A model generated the notes under the pieces. It was given only the letters and a program-made list of their open reading frames with translations. It was not told where the DNA came from and ran no database searches. From the NCBI GenBank assembly GCA_900554265.1, contig USGZ01000023.1:1-10985 (forward strand): DNA of 10,985 nt, read 5' to 3'. Numbering within the stretch: the stretch's first letter is position 1; each line of letters opens with the position of its first letter. This DNA is from an uncultured Porphyromonadaceae bacterium. Lineage in GTDB: Bacteria > Bacteroidota > Bacteroidia > Bacteroidales > Muribaculaceae. A program made the translations under genes and the position numbers. Below, piece after piece: positions 1-7,466 of this stretch.

Positions 1-3000
1 CCGCGTTACTATGTGTTCAATGTAGACCAAGGCGAGGGCTACATCATCATGTCGGCCGACGACTGCGCCGCCCCTATACTGGGCTATTCGCAAGAAGGAA
101 AGTACGACGCCGCATCGCTCGCGCCGGCGATGAAATGGATGCTCAAAGGTCTTGAAAACGAAATCAAGGCTGTGCCCGGCCTCCAGCAATCCCAATCGCG
201 CGAAAACCGCCGCCGCATGGTGCGTCGCGCCGCAGCCGGCGAGCAGCGCATCTTGCTCCAGACGCCCGAGTGGCGTCAGGAGGCTCCGTTCAACAACATG
301 ATTCCGGGCAGACCGCTCGCAGGGTGCGTAGGCACTGCCATGGCCATTATCATGCGATATCACAAATTCCCCGAAAGAGGCACCGGCAGCTACAATGGAG
401 TAAACTTCGACGTGGCCTACGACTGGAACAACATGCGCATGGACAACTATCGCGGCACATATACGCAGGCCGAGGCCGACGCCGTGGCCACGCTCATCTA
501 CCATACCGGAGTGAGCATCGGCACACAGTTCGGCTATTCCGGCTCGAGCGCATACGAAGTGAAAGTACCTGCCGCACTTGTCAACTATTTCAACTATGAC
601 CCCGGCGTTTCATACAAGAAGCGCTCTGAGGTGAAGACACAGGCCGAATTCGACCGGATAGTCGAGAACGAAATCCGCGCCTCGCGTCCTGTGCTCTATT
701 GCGGCCAGGACGTGACGTCCGGCCATGCTTTCGTGGTCGACGGCTACGACCCCATGAGCGGGATGCTCCACATCAACTGGGGTTGGGGCGGAGCCGCCGG
801 CAACAACACCGGCGGCTGGTATGTCAGCACGGCCCTCAATCCGACAGTCAGCCAGTCGCACAGTTTCAACAACCTCACCACCATCATCTATAACATAAAG
901 CCCGGCAACGGCAACAACGCCGCATGGTCGCCCCTGCACATCACCGCCGACGGTCGCCAGTGCGGCATGAGCTCCGACCTCGAAGGCAATCTGACAGCCG
1001 GCAACGCCTTTACAGTCAGAGTAGGCAATATCAAAAACGTAAGCTACTCTAACTTCGGCGGCAAGATAGCCGTGGCGCTTTTCGGAGCGGACGGCACCTT
1101 CAAGACCACGCTATGCACACCCGTCGGCTTCCGCCTCAACGCAATGACTATCTTCGGAAGCGCATATGCCGACTTCCGATGCGCACTTCCCGAGGGTGCG
1201 ACAGTAGAAGACGGCGATGTGATCCGCATGGCGACACTCGCCGACGGGGCCGACACCTGGCTGCCCGTACCCGGCGAGCTCCCTACGACAAACGAAATCC
1301 CGGCCAAGGGCGCCACACCGGGCTATTTCACCGTCGGTCACACCACTCCCCTTGCCGACGCCACATTTACCGGCGAAGATAGAGTGATACGCGGGTGGAA
1401 CTACCGTTTCCGCGTCGTGCCCGCCAATCCCGACCGCGACGTAGTGACAGTGAGAAACAACGGCTGTGTCCTCACGCGCGAAACCGGCGACTACTATACC
1501 GTAAGAAACGTGCTCGAAGACCAGCAAATAGAAATATACGTTCAGAACGCCGCCGATGTCAAAGAGAAACGCAGCGTCTGGGTCGGCACTCCGGGCACTC
1601 TCTCCGAAACACTCTCCGCAGCCGACGCCGGCACGGTAAAAGACCTGACCGTCTTCGGTACTATCGATGCCAACGATTTCACGTTCATACGCACCGCCAT
1701 GAAGCTCACGCGACTCGATCTCTCGGGAGCCCGCATTGCCGCAAACGGCAACAACCAGGCCAACGCAGTGCCTCGCGAGGCTTTCCGCAACCTCTGGAGC
1801 CTGCAGGAAGTCGTTCTGCCATCGAGCGTCAACCGTCTCAACAACGGCGCCTTCCGCCTGTGCGGAATCAAGAGCATCGTTATCCCCGCCGCGGTGACAA
1901 CCTTCGAGTACAACGTATTCAACGGTTCGTCGGGCCTCAAAGACATATGGGTCCTCAATCCTAATCCCGTTTTTGTCAACTGGTGTGTCTTTAGCGGCTG
2001 TCCGAAAGACCGCACCGTCCACTGTCCGGACGAGAATTCCGCTACTCGCTACAAGAACGACAAATACTGGAACCAGCCCGACGTAGACACCGGCGTGAAT
2101 TTCGTGGCCGGGAAATATGAGGCGCCCTCCGACGTCGCTTTTGCCGTAATGGAGAACAGCGACGTAAGATATATGTCGGACACCGAGCCGGGCCGATATG
2201 AGAAAGGACGGGAAATAGTCTTCACCGCCGAACACATAGCCGACAACGACAACCGCATGGACGTCTACGCCAACAATACACTCCTCAAACCCGATGCCGA
2301 AGGAAAATACAGCGTGACTCTGACCGCCAATACTATCCTTCACTTCGACCTTGTCAAGCCCGTGGCGCCCGCGCCCTACGACTCGCACTGGATTCTGACA
2401 GACAATGGCGGCACCGTCGGTCTTCTCACCGATGCCGTAAATGTTATTCCTGGAGTGCCTTTTGATGTCCGCATTAATTCGTTCGATGCAACCGGCAATG
2501 CCTTCTGGGCAATGGTGCTCACCACCGCCGACGGTGCGATAAAGGAATTCATATCGCCTGTCAGCAACTGGTCGAACGGCCCCGCCTCAAACCAGCGTAT
2601 GACCGTGAACTGCTGCGTGAAAGACGCCACCGTGCGCGAGGGCAACCTCATAAGGCTCGCCACATCATACAACAACAAAACATGGGCGCTCGTCAAAGGT
2701 TCTAACGAAAACGTGATCGACGCCCTCCCGGCCCTCAACAACCAGACGCCTGTCTACAACTTCACCTTCCCCGAAGATCTGGCAGAAAAAGCAAACCTCT
2801 CGGGCATCGTGACAAGCGCCGTCCGGGGCCGCGACCTCACTTTCAGAATCACACCCAAATCGGCATCGCACACCCTCGACGTCAGCATCAACGGCGAGAA
2901 AGTGCTCGAAGGCGGCAAGACATTCACCTACTCGTTTATCGCCAAGGAAAACCTCGATTTCGACGTCAAGGTCATACCGCCTGTCTCCTATACCGAAGCC

Positions 3001-5820
3001 ACTATCGTGCTCGAGGAAGGGCAGCATCTCTATCAATATTATGCATGGAACGACCCGAACGCCCCGACCGGCTGGAGTCAAAAAAACAAGGAGTTTGCCC
3101 AGAGATACAGCAACATTAAAAAACTCAAAATCGTAGGCAAGCTCGATACCTATGACTTCAACTTCTTCCGCGACAATGATGATATAGCCTCTAACATACG
3201 CACACTCGACCTCTCGGAGGCCACATTCGTCTACAACAGAGACAAAACCGCTGCGACAGGCCTCGACAATGTATTTCCGGGCAAAGCTTTCTATAATTCC
3301 ACTACCAGGCGCGGCTGCAATATCGAAGAGATTATCCTGCCCGAATCGCTCACTCAATTCGAGGATGACAGCTTCATGGGATGCGGAAAAATTAAAGAAC
3401 TGCGTCTGCCCGCCAACCTGCGCACATGGAGTTTAGGCAAAACGCCCAACAATGCTGGAGGATTCTCCAATAAGACACGCGGAGGACTGAACGACAACGT
3501 ATTTGCCGGCTGCAATTCCCTTGAGACTCTATATGTGCCGTGTGTTCCTAAAAACGGAAATAATGTCGGTCATTGGTACTATTTCGATGGTCATCCCGTG
3601 AAAAGCGGACTTCCCGACAATAAGAAAGTGACAGTAGTGGTAAACCCCGATTATCTGCAGGCCTACACCACACCCAAGACCGCTTCGTCGTATGACGCGC
3701 AGGTATCTGCCGACTGGTCGAACGGCTGGGTAGCCGGCGGTTTCAATATCGTCGGGCAATACCCGGTATATTCGCTCGAATATGACGCCTCGCGGTGCTT
3801 CCCCGCCGACAAAGACCTCGACATCACCAAGGCCGCTTCGTTCCTCAAAGACAATATCGGCCTCGAAACCATAGAACGCAAACTATACATCGCCAGAAAA
3901 AGCGAAGTTACCGAAAACCGTCCCGAAGGAATCGACGCTTTCGCCGCCGGTGCAAAGGTGGAGGTATATGACAACGGCGTCCTTCTTGCCGACGACGCAA
4001 TCGCTGCCGACGGCTCCATAACTCTGACTTACCACAACCCCAACAGGCACCTCGACAAGAGCGGCAGCCATAAAGTCGAAGTCGTTTATCACTACGACAT
4101 CAACTTCAACTGCGCTTCCGACAACATAAAAGTGCTTGACGAAGACGGTTCGCAACTCATTTCCAAAGAGGTGCGCGAGGGGATGCCCATAAAGTTCAGA
4201 ATCGAAATGGACGACGCCAATAGCTCAGAGCTTACCTCCGTTGTCAAAATCAACGACGTTGTCCTCCCTTCGGGCGATGACGGTTATTATACTATCGACG
4301 CGGCAGACTCAAATCTCGACATCAATGTCTATACGGTGCCCCGCAACGGCGCCACCCTTTCGCCCGACAACATCGCCATGATCAATGCGGCCGAAGCAAG
4401 CGGCGTAACCAATATTTCGTTTGCCGGCGAAATCGACGGCGAAACGCTCGTCAACGTCATCAGCCAACTCCCCGAAATCGAAGAGCTCAACTTCTCCGGA
4501 CTTACTTCTCCCCTGCCGGCCAACGCCGTTGCCGGCAAAAAGACAGTCAGGACTGTGATACTCCCGCAAGCCGACGCTATCGAAGACGGCTCCTTCAGCG
4601 GTTGCTCCGCCCTTGAGAGCGTGGCGGTCCCTGCCACCGTAAACTTCATCGGAAGCAGAGCCTTCGAAGGGTGCTCCTCGCTCACTTCACTGAGCTTTAC
4701 CGGCATTTCGGGAGTCGGCGAATACGCATTTGCCGATTGCCGCAACCTCACCTCAATCATTTTTAACACCAACCACGCCGGCTCAGTACCCGCGGCACGC
4801 GTCAAGTCGGCCGCCCCTCGGAGCGCCGGCTATTCGCCCGACGCCTTCGCAGGTCTCAACCCCAACTGTATAATCTATTTCGACGAGAACGAGACAATCG
4901 CCACAGGTACCGCCGCCAACTGCGTGAAAGTGAAAACCGTGGAGGACGGCGCCGACAAATATCGTGTATATGAGAGCGTAGGCGACATTTCAATCGACCC
5001 GGTATATTCGTTCCGCGCCCTCAACCCGATCACCCTTCCGGAAGGCCGGGAAGCCAACCTTGAGCTGGAACTCCGCAAAACCAACGGTCTTTCTGACTGG
5101 AGACCGATAGTATTGCCCTTCGCGCCTACGGCAGTGAGCGATGCCGAAGGCAACCTGATGACCCTCCACTCCGGCGCAGGAACCCCTCTCACCGGTAATG
5201 ATTATGCCGTAGCCACACTCGAAGAAGAAGCGTCGGACCTCACCCTCGCCTCCGCAATCGAAGCCAACCGACCATACCTCGTCGGCACATGCGGCAACAC
5301 CGAAGGCGGCAAAGTGAAATTCAGCGCCCAAAACGGTACCGTCGCCCAGACACCGGATGAAATCGTAAGCAACGGTTCGGACTACACCCTCCATGCCACC
5401 TACGAAAGCCGCAGCCTCGACGCAGCCACTACCTATATGCTCGATGCGGAAGGCTCATCGTTTGCAGCCACAGGTGTCGCACCGCTCGAGGCTACAGATT
5501 CCGACAACGACGCAAAAGCCGACATATCGCCTTTCTCGGTATATGCCGAAGCACCCGCAGATCATGGAGCAATCGACATCAATATTCCTCTCAATGACTA
5601 TGTGACGGGAGTTGATCATATCGGCGACGACTGGGCCGGCCTGCGCATCGAGCGCAGTGGCGACACACTCATAATCTATTCCGACAAAGCATGCGAAATA
5701 AAAGTGTTCGGTATCGACGGCATACTCGTAAAAGTGCTCCACCTCTCAGCCGGAGCAAATACTGTCGACGGTCTCCGTCCAGGCATCTATATCATGAACG
5801 GAGTGAAGACCGTTTTCTAA
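1..5820 (+). CDS. Giant secreted C10 (streptopain-like) cysteine peptidase with BspA-type LRR units and T9SS-like tail; 5' end outside window
   Basis: The frame is open from base 1 and gives 1939 visible residues. The first residues (PRYYVFN...GEGYIIMSADD..ILGYS) match the end of a C10/Spi-type propeptide, so the GTG at 13 is an internal Val codon and the signal peptide lies upstream. The C10 core spans about 250-895: the nucleophile Cys is codon 325-327 in AGCVGTAMA, His is codon 724-726 in SGHAFVVDGY, and Asn-Trp is 775-780 in INWGWGG, as in SpeB, so the peptidase looks active. After it come three beta-sandwich plus LRR units, with LRR blocks near 1636-2030, 3115-3555 and 4405-4773 (motifs such as AFxxCxxLxxxxxP). 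A beta-rich region with WRPIVLPF and NRPYLVG follows (about 5040-5600), then a short domain ending GLRPGIYIMNGVKTVF that resembles a type IX secretion sorting domain. The likely role is surface or extracellular proteolysis or adhesion; the substrate is unknown. No frameshift is seen. Confidence 0.9.
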   Translation, partial: PRYYVFNVDQGEGYIIMSADDCAAPILGYSQEGKYDAASLAPAMKWMLKGLENEIKAVPGLQQSQSRENRRRMVRRAAAGEQRILLQTPEWRQEAPFNNMIPGRPLAGCVGTAMAIIMRYHKFPERGTGSYNGVNFDVAYDWNNMRMDNYRGTYTQAEADAVATLIYHTGVSIGTQFGYSGSSAYEVKVPAALVNYFNYDPGVSYKKRSEVKTQAEFDRIVENEIRASRPVLYCGQDVTSGHAFVVDGYDPMSGMLHINWGWGGAAGNNTGGWYVSTALNPTVSQSHSFNNLTTIIYNIKPGNGNNAAWSPLHITADGRQCGMSSDLEGNLTAGNAFTVRVGNIKNVSYSNFGGKIAVALFGADGTFKTTLCTPVGFRLNAMTIFGSAYADFRCALPEGATVEDGDVIRMATLADGADTWLPVPGELPTTNEIPAKGATPGYFTVGHTTPLADATFTGEDRVIRGWNYRFRVVPANPDRDVVTVRNNGCVLTRETGDYYTVRNVLEDQQIEIYVQNAADVKEKRSVWVGTPGTLSETLSAADAGTVKDLTVFGTIDANDFTFIRTAMKLTRLDLSGARIAANGNNQANAVPREAFRNLWSLQEVVLPSSVNRLNNGAFRLCGIKSIVIPAAVTTFEYNVFNGSSGLKDIWVLNPNPVFVNWCVFSGCPKDRTVHCPDENSATRYKNDKYWNQPDVDTGVNFVAGKYEAPSDVAFAVMENSDVRYMSDTEPGRYEKGREIVFTAEHIADNDNRMDVYANNTLLKPDAEGKYSVTLTANTILHFDLVKPVAPAPYDSHWILTDNGGTVGLLTDAVNVIPGVPFDVRINSFDATGNAFWAMVLTTADGAIKEFISPVSNWSNGPASNQRMTVNCCVKDATVREGNLIRLATSYNNKTWALVKGSNENVIDALPALNNQTPVYNFTFPEDLAEKANLSGIVTSAVRGRDLTFRITPKSASHTLDVSINGEKVLEGGKTFTYSFIAKENLDFDVKVIPPVSYTEATIVLEEGQHLYQYYAWNDPNAPTGWSQKNKEFAQRYSNIKKLKIVGKLDTYDFNFFRDNDDIASNIRTLDLSEATFVYNRDKTAATGLDNVFPGKAFYNSTTRRGCNIEEIILPESLTQFEDDSFMGCGKIKELRLPANLRTWSLGKTPNNAGGFSNKTRGGLNDNVFAGCNSLETLYVPCVPKNGNNVGHWYYFDGHPVKSGLPDNKKVTVVVNPDYLQAYTTPKTASSYDAQVSADWSNGWVAGGFNIVGQYPVYSLEYDASRCFPADKDLDITKAASFLKDNIGLETIERKLYIARKSEVTENRPEGIDAFAAGAKVEVYDNGVLLADDAIAADGSITLTYHNPNRHLDKSGSHKVEVVYHYDINFNCASDNIKVLDEDGSQLISKEVREGMPIKFRIEMDDANSSELTSVVKINDVVLPSGDDGYYTIDAADSNLDINVYTVPRNGATLSPDNIAMINAAEASGVTNISFAGEIDGETLVNVISQLPEIEELNFSGLTSPLPANAVAGKKTVRTVILPQADAIEDGSFSGCSALESVAVPATVNFIGSRAFEGCSSLTSLSFTGISGVGEYAFADCRNLTSIIFNTNHAGSVPAARVKSAAPRSAGYSPDAFAGLNPNCIIYFDENETIATGTAANCVKVKTVEDGADKYRVYESVGDISIDPVYSFRALNPITLPEGREANLELELRKTNGLSDWRPIVLPFAPTAVSDAEGNLMTLHSGAGTPLTGNDYAVATLEEEASDLTLASAIEANRPYLVGTCGNTEGGKVKFSAQNGTVAQTPDEIVSNGSDYTLHATYESRSLDAATTYMLDAEGSSFAATGVAPLEATDSDNDAKADISPFSVYAEAPADHGAIDINIPLNDYVTGVDHIGDDWAGLRIERSGDTLIIYSDKACEIKVFGIDGILVKVLHLSAGANTVDGLRPGIYIMNGVKTVF
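922..4773 (+). repeat. Threefold protein-level repeat inside the C10-LRR protein
   Basis: This is a protein-level repeat with low DNA identity. Unit 1 (about 922-2361) and unit 2 (about 2370-3760) share a beta module of the form LTAGNAFTVRV / VIPGVPFDVRI, a later VEDGDVIRMAT / VREGNLIRLAT, a Trp-containing strand, a second beta-sandwich with GWNYRFRVVP / GRDLTFRITP, and an LRR opening with FGTIDANDFTFI...LDLS / VGKLDTYDFNFF...LDLS. Unit 3 (about 4090-4773) keeps only the second sandwich (EGMPIKFRIEM) and the LRR opening (AGEIDGETLVNVI...LNFS). Unit boundaries are approximate because they were aligned by eye. Confidence 0.6.
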
Positions 5821-5841
5821 AGATTTAGCGCAAAAAACCTT

Positions 5842-5881
5842 CGGGACCGTGTCGATTAAAGCCGACACGGTCCCGTTGTTT
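5842..5881 (+). terminator. Rho-independent terminator of the C10-LRR gene
   Basis: A perfect 13-bp inverted repeat (CGGGACCGTGTCG at 5842-5854, its complement at 5863-5875) encloses an 8-base loop and is followed by TTGTTTTC. An A run lies just before the stem (5832-5837). It starts 21 bases after the stop codon, so it closes the large gene and insulates the perR region from read-through. Confidence 0.88.
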
Positions 5882-5885
5882 TCTA

Positions 5886-6138
5886 CATGATATGATGATA
5901 TAACGATGTGGTTTCTTGCCGAAAATCTTTTAGTCCTCAATGGATTTTTGATTTCATCATATACCAATAAAACAGGGCTCTCGCGGGACGGCCGTTCCCA
6001 TCGGCAGAAGGGTGGTGATTTAGCGCTGATTCTGATACGGAATCATAGAGGAACGGAAGTGATAATCGGCAGATTTCGCTTACTGTTATAATTCATAATT
6101 AATTTTTCAGCAAGGTTGAAATTTTCCTGCGGAAAAAT
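5886..6138. other. AT-rich spacer upstream of perR with no convincing gene
   Basis: About 300 bases separate the terminator from the perR start. The only open frames are short (61 codons on plus, 73 and 89 on minus), resemble nothing recognisable and lack coding character. Visible structure includes a GC-rich near-palindrome at 5985-5999 (GGGACGGCCGTTCCC) and a perfect PerR half-site TTATAAT at 6086-6092 with a poor second half. The regulatory elements at the right-hand end are listed separately. Confidence 0.5.
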
Positions 6139-6140
6139 TT
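6119..6140. repeat. Inverted repeat touching the -33 element of the perR promoter
   Basis: AAATTTTCC (6119-6127) and GGAAAAATTT (6131-6140) are complementary apart from one extra A and are separated by TGC. The right arm runs into the TTTG at 6139-6142. No T tract belonging to a terminator follows, so it is more likely an operator or an AT-rich upstream element; this role is inferred. Confidence 0.4.
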
Positions 6141-6169
6141 TGCGGTTTGTTGGAATTATTATAACTTTG
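6139..6169 (+). promoter_or_regulatory. Bacteroidetes-type promoter of perR-rbr
   Basis: TTTG at 6139-6142 and TAACTTTG at 6162-6169 match the known Bacteroidetes sigma-ABfr pattern (-33 TTTG, -7 TAnnTTTG), with the -7 element exact and a 19-base spacer. Transcription would begin about 5-8 bases downstream, leaving a leader of roughly 15-20 bases before the perR ATG at 6193. A second TTTG at 6146-6149 is too close to the -7 element. Confidence 0.75.
6150..6164. promoter_or_regulatory. Putative PerR box overlapping the perR promoter
   Basis: TTGGAATTATTATAA matches the Bacillus PerR box TTATAATNATTATAA at 12 of 14 defined positions: the right half-site ATTATAA is perfect and the left has two mismatches. 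It sits in the spacer and covers the first three bases of the -7 element, where a bound repressor would block RNA polymerase. The next gene encodes a PerR-like regulator, so autorepression is plausible. The spacer is AT-rich, so chance resemblance is possible, and the Bacillus consensus may not hold exactly in Bacteroidetes. Confidence 0.5.
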
Positions 6170-6192
6170 TAGCGATTACAATATACAGTAGT

Positions 6193-6630
6193 ATGGAAAC
6201 CAAAAAGCGACAGCAACCCACGGACATTACCGATATTCTGCGCCGGGCCGGACTCAGGCCTTCGCCGCAACGCGCGGCCATAGCAGGCTACATCGCGGCC
6301 TCGCGGAACCATCCCTCCGCCGAAGAGGTCTACAGGGCCCTTGTCGGGGATTATCCGACGCTGTCACTTACTACGGTCTACAACACGCTGTACGCGCTGG
6401 AAGAAGTCGGCCTGGCCCGCATGCTCGACATAGAATCGAAAAACGTGCGGTTCGATACGGCAAGCACTCCGGCGCACGGACATATCCTCTGCAGAAAGTG
6501 CGGCCGGATATTCGACATGCCCTTGCCCCATATATTGGAAGATATGGCACCGGACGGATTCAGAATCGACACGGTGAATCTGTATTACAAAGGGCTATGT
6601 CCGTCCTGTATCGCTGAAACGGAAAAGTAA
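6193..6630 (+). CDS. perR: Fur-family transcriptional regulator, PerR-like peroxide sensor
   Basis: The 145-residue product has typical Fur/PerR length. The N-terminal half is a winged helix (about 15-80) with [10 protein letters not shown] and the recognition region [18 protein letters not shown]. The C-terminal half binds metal and dimerises. A structural Zn site is formed by C100/C103 (CRKC) and C136/C139 (CPSC). The regulatory ligands align with Bacillus PerR: H40 (for H37), D88 in RFD (for D85), H95 and H97 in AHGH (for H91, H93) and D108 (for D104). Asp rather than Glu at the last position is a known feature of peroxide-sensing PerR versus Mn/Fe-sensing Fur. Iron-catalysed oxidation of the His ligands would release it from DNA. 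The start fits the promoter at 6139-6169; no clear Shine-Dalgarno is seen, as is usual in Bacteroidetes. Rubrerythrin directly downstream supports PerR over Fur or Zur. Confidence 0.85.
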   Translation: METKKRQQPTDITDILRRAGLRPSPQRAAIAGYIAASRNHPSAEEVYRALVGDYPTLSLTTVYNTLYALEEVGLARMLDIESKNVRFDTASTPAHGHILCRKCGRIFDMPLPHILEDMAPDGFRIDTVNLYYKGLCPSCIAETEK

Positions 6631-6655
6631 TAAAACCAACAATAAAACACGCAAA

Positions 6656-7198
6656 ATGAAAGAACTCAAAGGAACAAAGACCGAACGTAACCTCCAGGAA
6701 GCCTTCGCAGGCGAGTCCCAGGCCCGTAACAAATACTCTTACTATGCCTCGAAAGCACGCAAGGACGGCTTCGAGCAGATAGCCGCACTCTTCGAAGAGA
6801 CGGCTAACAACGAGAAGGAACACGCCAAGCTGTGGTTCAAGTATCTCCATGGCGGCGACGTTCCCGGCACCATGCAGAATCTGCGCGATGCCGCCGAGGG
6901 CGAGAACTATGAATGGACGGACATGTACGACCGCATGGCCCGTGAGGCCGAGGAAGAAGGCTTCACCGAAATCGCACGCCGCTTCCGCGCCGTGGCAGCC
7001 ATCGAGCGCCATCACGAAGAGCGCTATCGCCGTCTGCTCAAGAACATCGAGGATGAAATCGTGTTCTCCCGCGAAGGCGACCGTATGTGGATCTGCCGCA
7101 ACTGCGGTCATATCGTAGTGGGCAAGAAAGCGCCGGCAGCATGCCCCGTCTGCGCCCATCCGCAGAGCTTCTTCGAAATCAAGGCCGAGAACTTCTGA
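6656..7198 (+). CDS. rbr: Rubrerythrin
   Basis: The 180-residue product is a cytoplasmic non-haem diiron peroxidase that reduces hydrogen peroxide to water with electrons from rubredoxin or NAD(P)H-dependent partners. The N-terminal four-helix ferritin-like domain (about 1-138) carries the family ligands E20 ([11 protein letters not shown]), E53 and H56 (NEKEH), E97 and E100 (AREAEEEGF), and E117 and H120 (IERHH). The C-terminal rubredoxin-like domain carries C147/C150 (CRNCG) and C163/C166 (CPVC) around one Fe. All key ligands are present and the length is normal. The gene starts 25 bases after the perR stop with no separate promoter in the gap, so the two are probably co-transcribed and peroxide-inducible. 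The leader before the ATG is A-rich and lacks a Shine-Dalgarno. A terminator follows. Confidence 0.96.
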   Translation: MKELKGTKTERNLQEAFAGESQARNKYSYYASKARKDGFEQIAALFEETANNEKEHAKLWFKYLHGGDVPGTMQNLRDAAEGENYEWTDMYDRMAREAEEEGFTEIARRFRAVAAIERHHEERYRRLLKNIEDEIVFSREGDRMWICRNCGHIVVGKKAPAACPVCAHPQSFFEIKAENF

Positions 7199-7220
7199 TT
7201 CCGGAAATCCGACACTCTCA

Positions 7221-7262
7221 GCCAGCCCTATGGACGAGCCCGTCCGTGGGGCTGGCGTATTT
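7221..7262 (+). terminator. Terminator of the perR-rbr operon
   Basis: GCCAGCCC (7221-7228) pairs with GGGCTGGC (7249-7256), and inside it GGACG (7232-7236) pairs with CGTCC (7241-7245) around a 4-base loop. The three intervening positions can pair as U-G, A-U and U-G, giving a continuous 16-bp stem. A short, imperfect T-rich tail (GTATTTTA) follows. The stem starts 22 bases after the rbr stop. Confidence 0.78.
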
Positions 7263-7270
7263 TAGGGGAG

Positions 7271-7466
7271 AGGGTTAGGCGTGTGCCTGTGGCCAGGTAT
7301 TTGGGGTGTAATGCTTTTCCCGGAGGGGGCGACAGCCGCGTGTCGGTCAAATGCTGGCCATAATGGTCAAATATTGGATTTGTTAACAATCTTAAGACCG
7401 GGCCACTTGTTATAATGTTACAAAGCCGGAAAACATTATGCAGAGCCGGCTGAAAAACAAGACCCT
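7271..7466. other. Spacer upstream of the DUF3943 gene, likely promoter region
   Basis: About 200 bases without a plausible gene. It holds a direct repeat (7345-7377), a perfect 10-bp palindrome TTGTTAACAA (7380-7389) that overlaps a TTTG (7379-7382), and TTATAAT at 7410-7416. No clean TAnnTTTG element lies at the right distance, so the transcription start of the next gene is not fixed. AGCCGG (7424-7429) can pair with CCGGCT (7446-7451) just before the ATG at 7467. Confidence 0.4.
7345..7377. repeat. Imperfect 13-bp direct repeat with 20-bp period
   Basis: GGTCAAATGCTGG (7345-7357) and GGTCAAATATTGG (7365-7377) agree at 11 of 13 positions and begin 20 bases apart, about two helical turns. 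Between and across them TGGCCA-TAA-TGGTCA (7355-7369) forms an imperfect palindrome. Position and spacing suggest a paired protein-binding site upstream of the DUF3943 gene; the binding protein is unknown. Confidence 0.45.

Noticed and set aside
13..15. GTG at 13 as the start of the peptidase gene
   Set aside because: The frame is open upstream to base 1, and the residues before it (PRYY) continue the propeptide pattern. The true start and signal peptide must be outside the window.
1111..2388. Long minus-strand open frame (425 codons) opposite the giant gene
   Set aside because: It lies wholly inside the C10-LRR gene, resembles no known protein, and reflects stop-poor antisense of GC-rich coding DNA.
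5906..6091. 61-codon plus-strand frame in the spacer before perR
   Set aside because: No recognisable family, no plausible promoter or leader, and a composition unlike the neighbouring genes.
6086..6100. Second PerR box upstream of the promoter (TTATAATTCATAATT)
   Set aside because: One half-site is perfect but the other matches at only 2 of 7 positions, and the region is very AT-rich.
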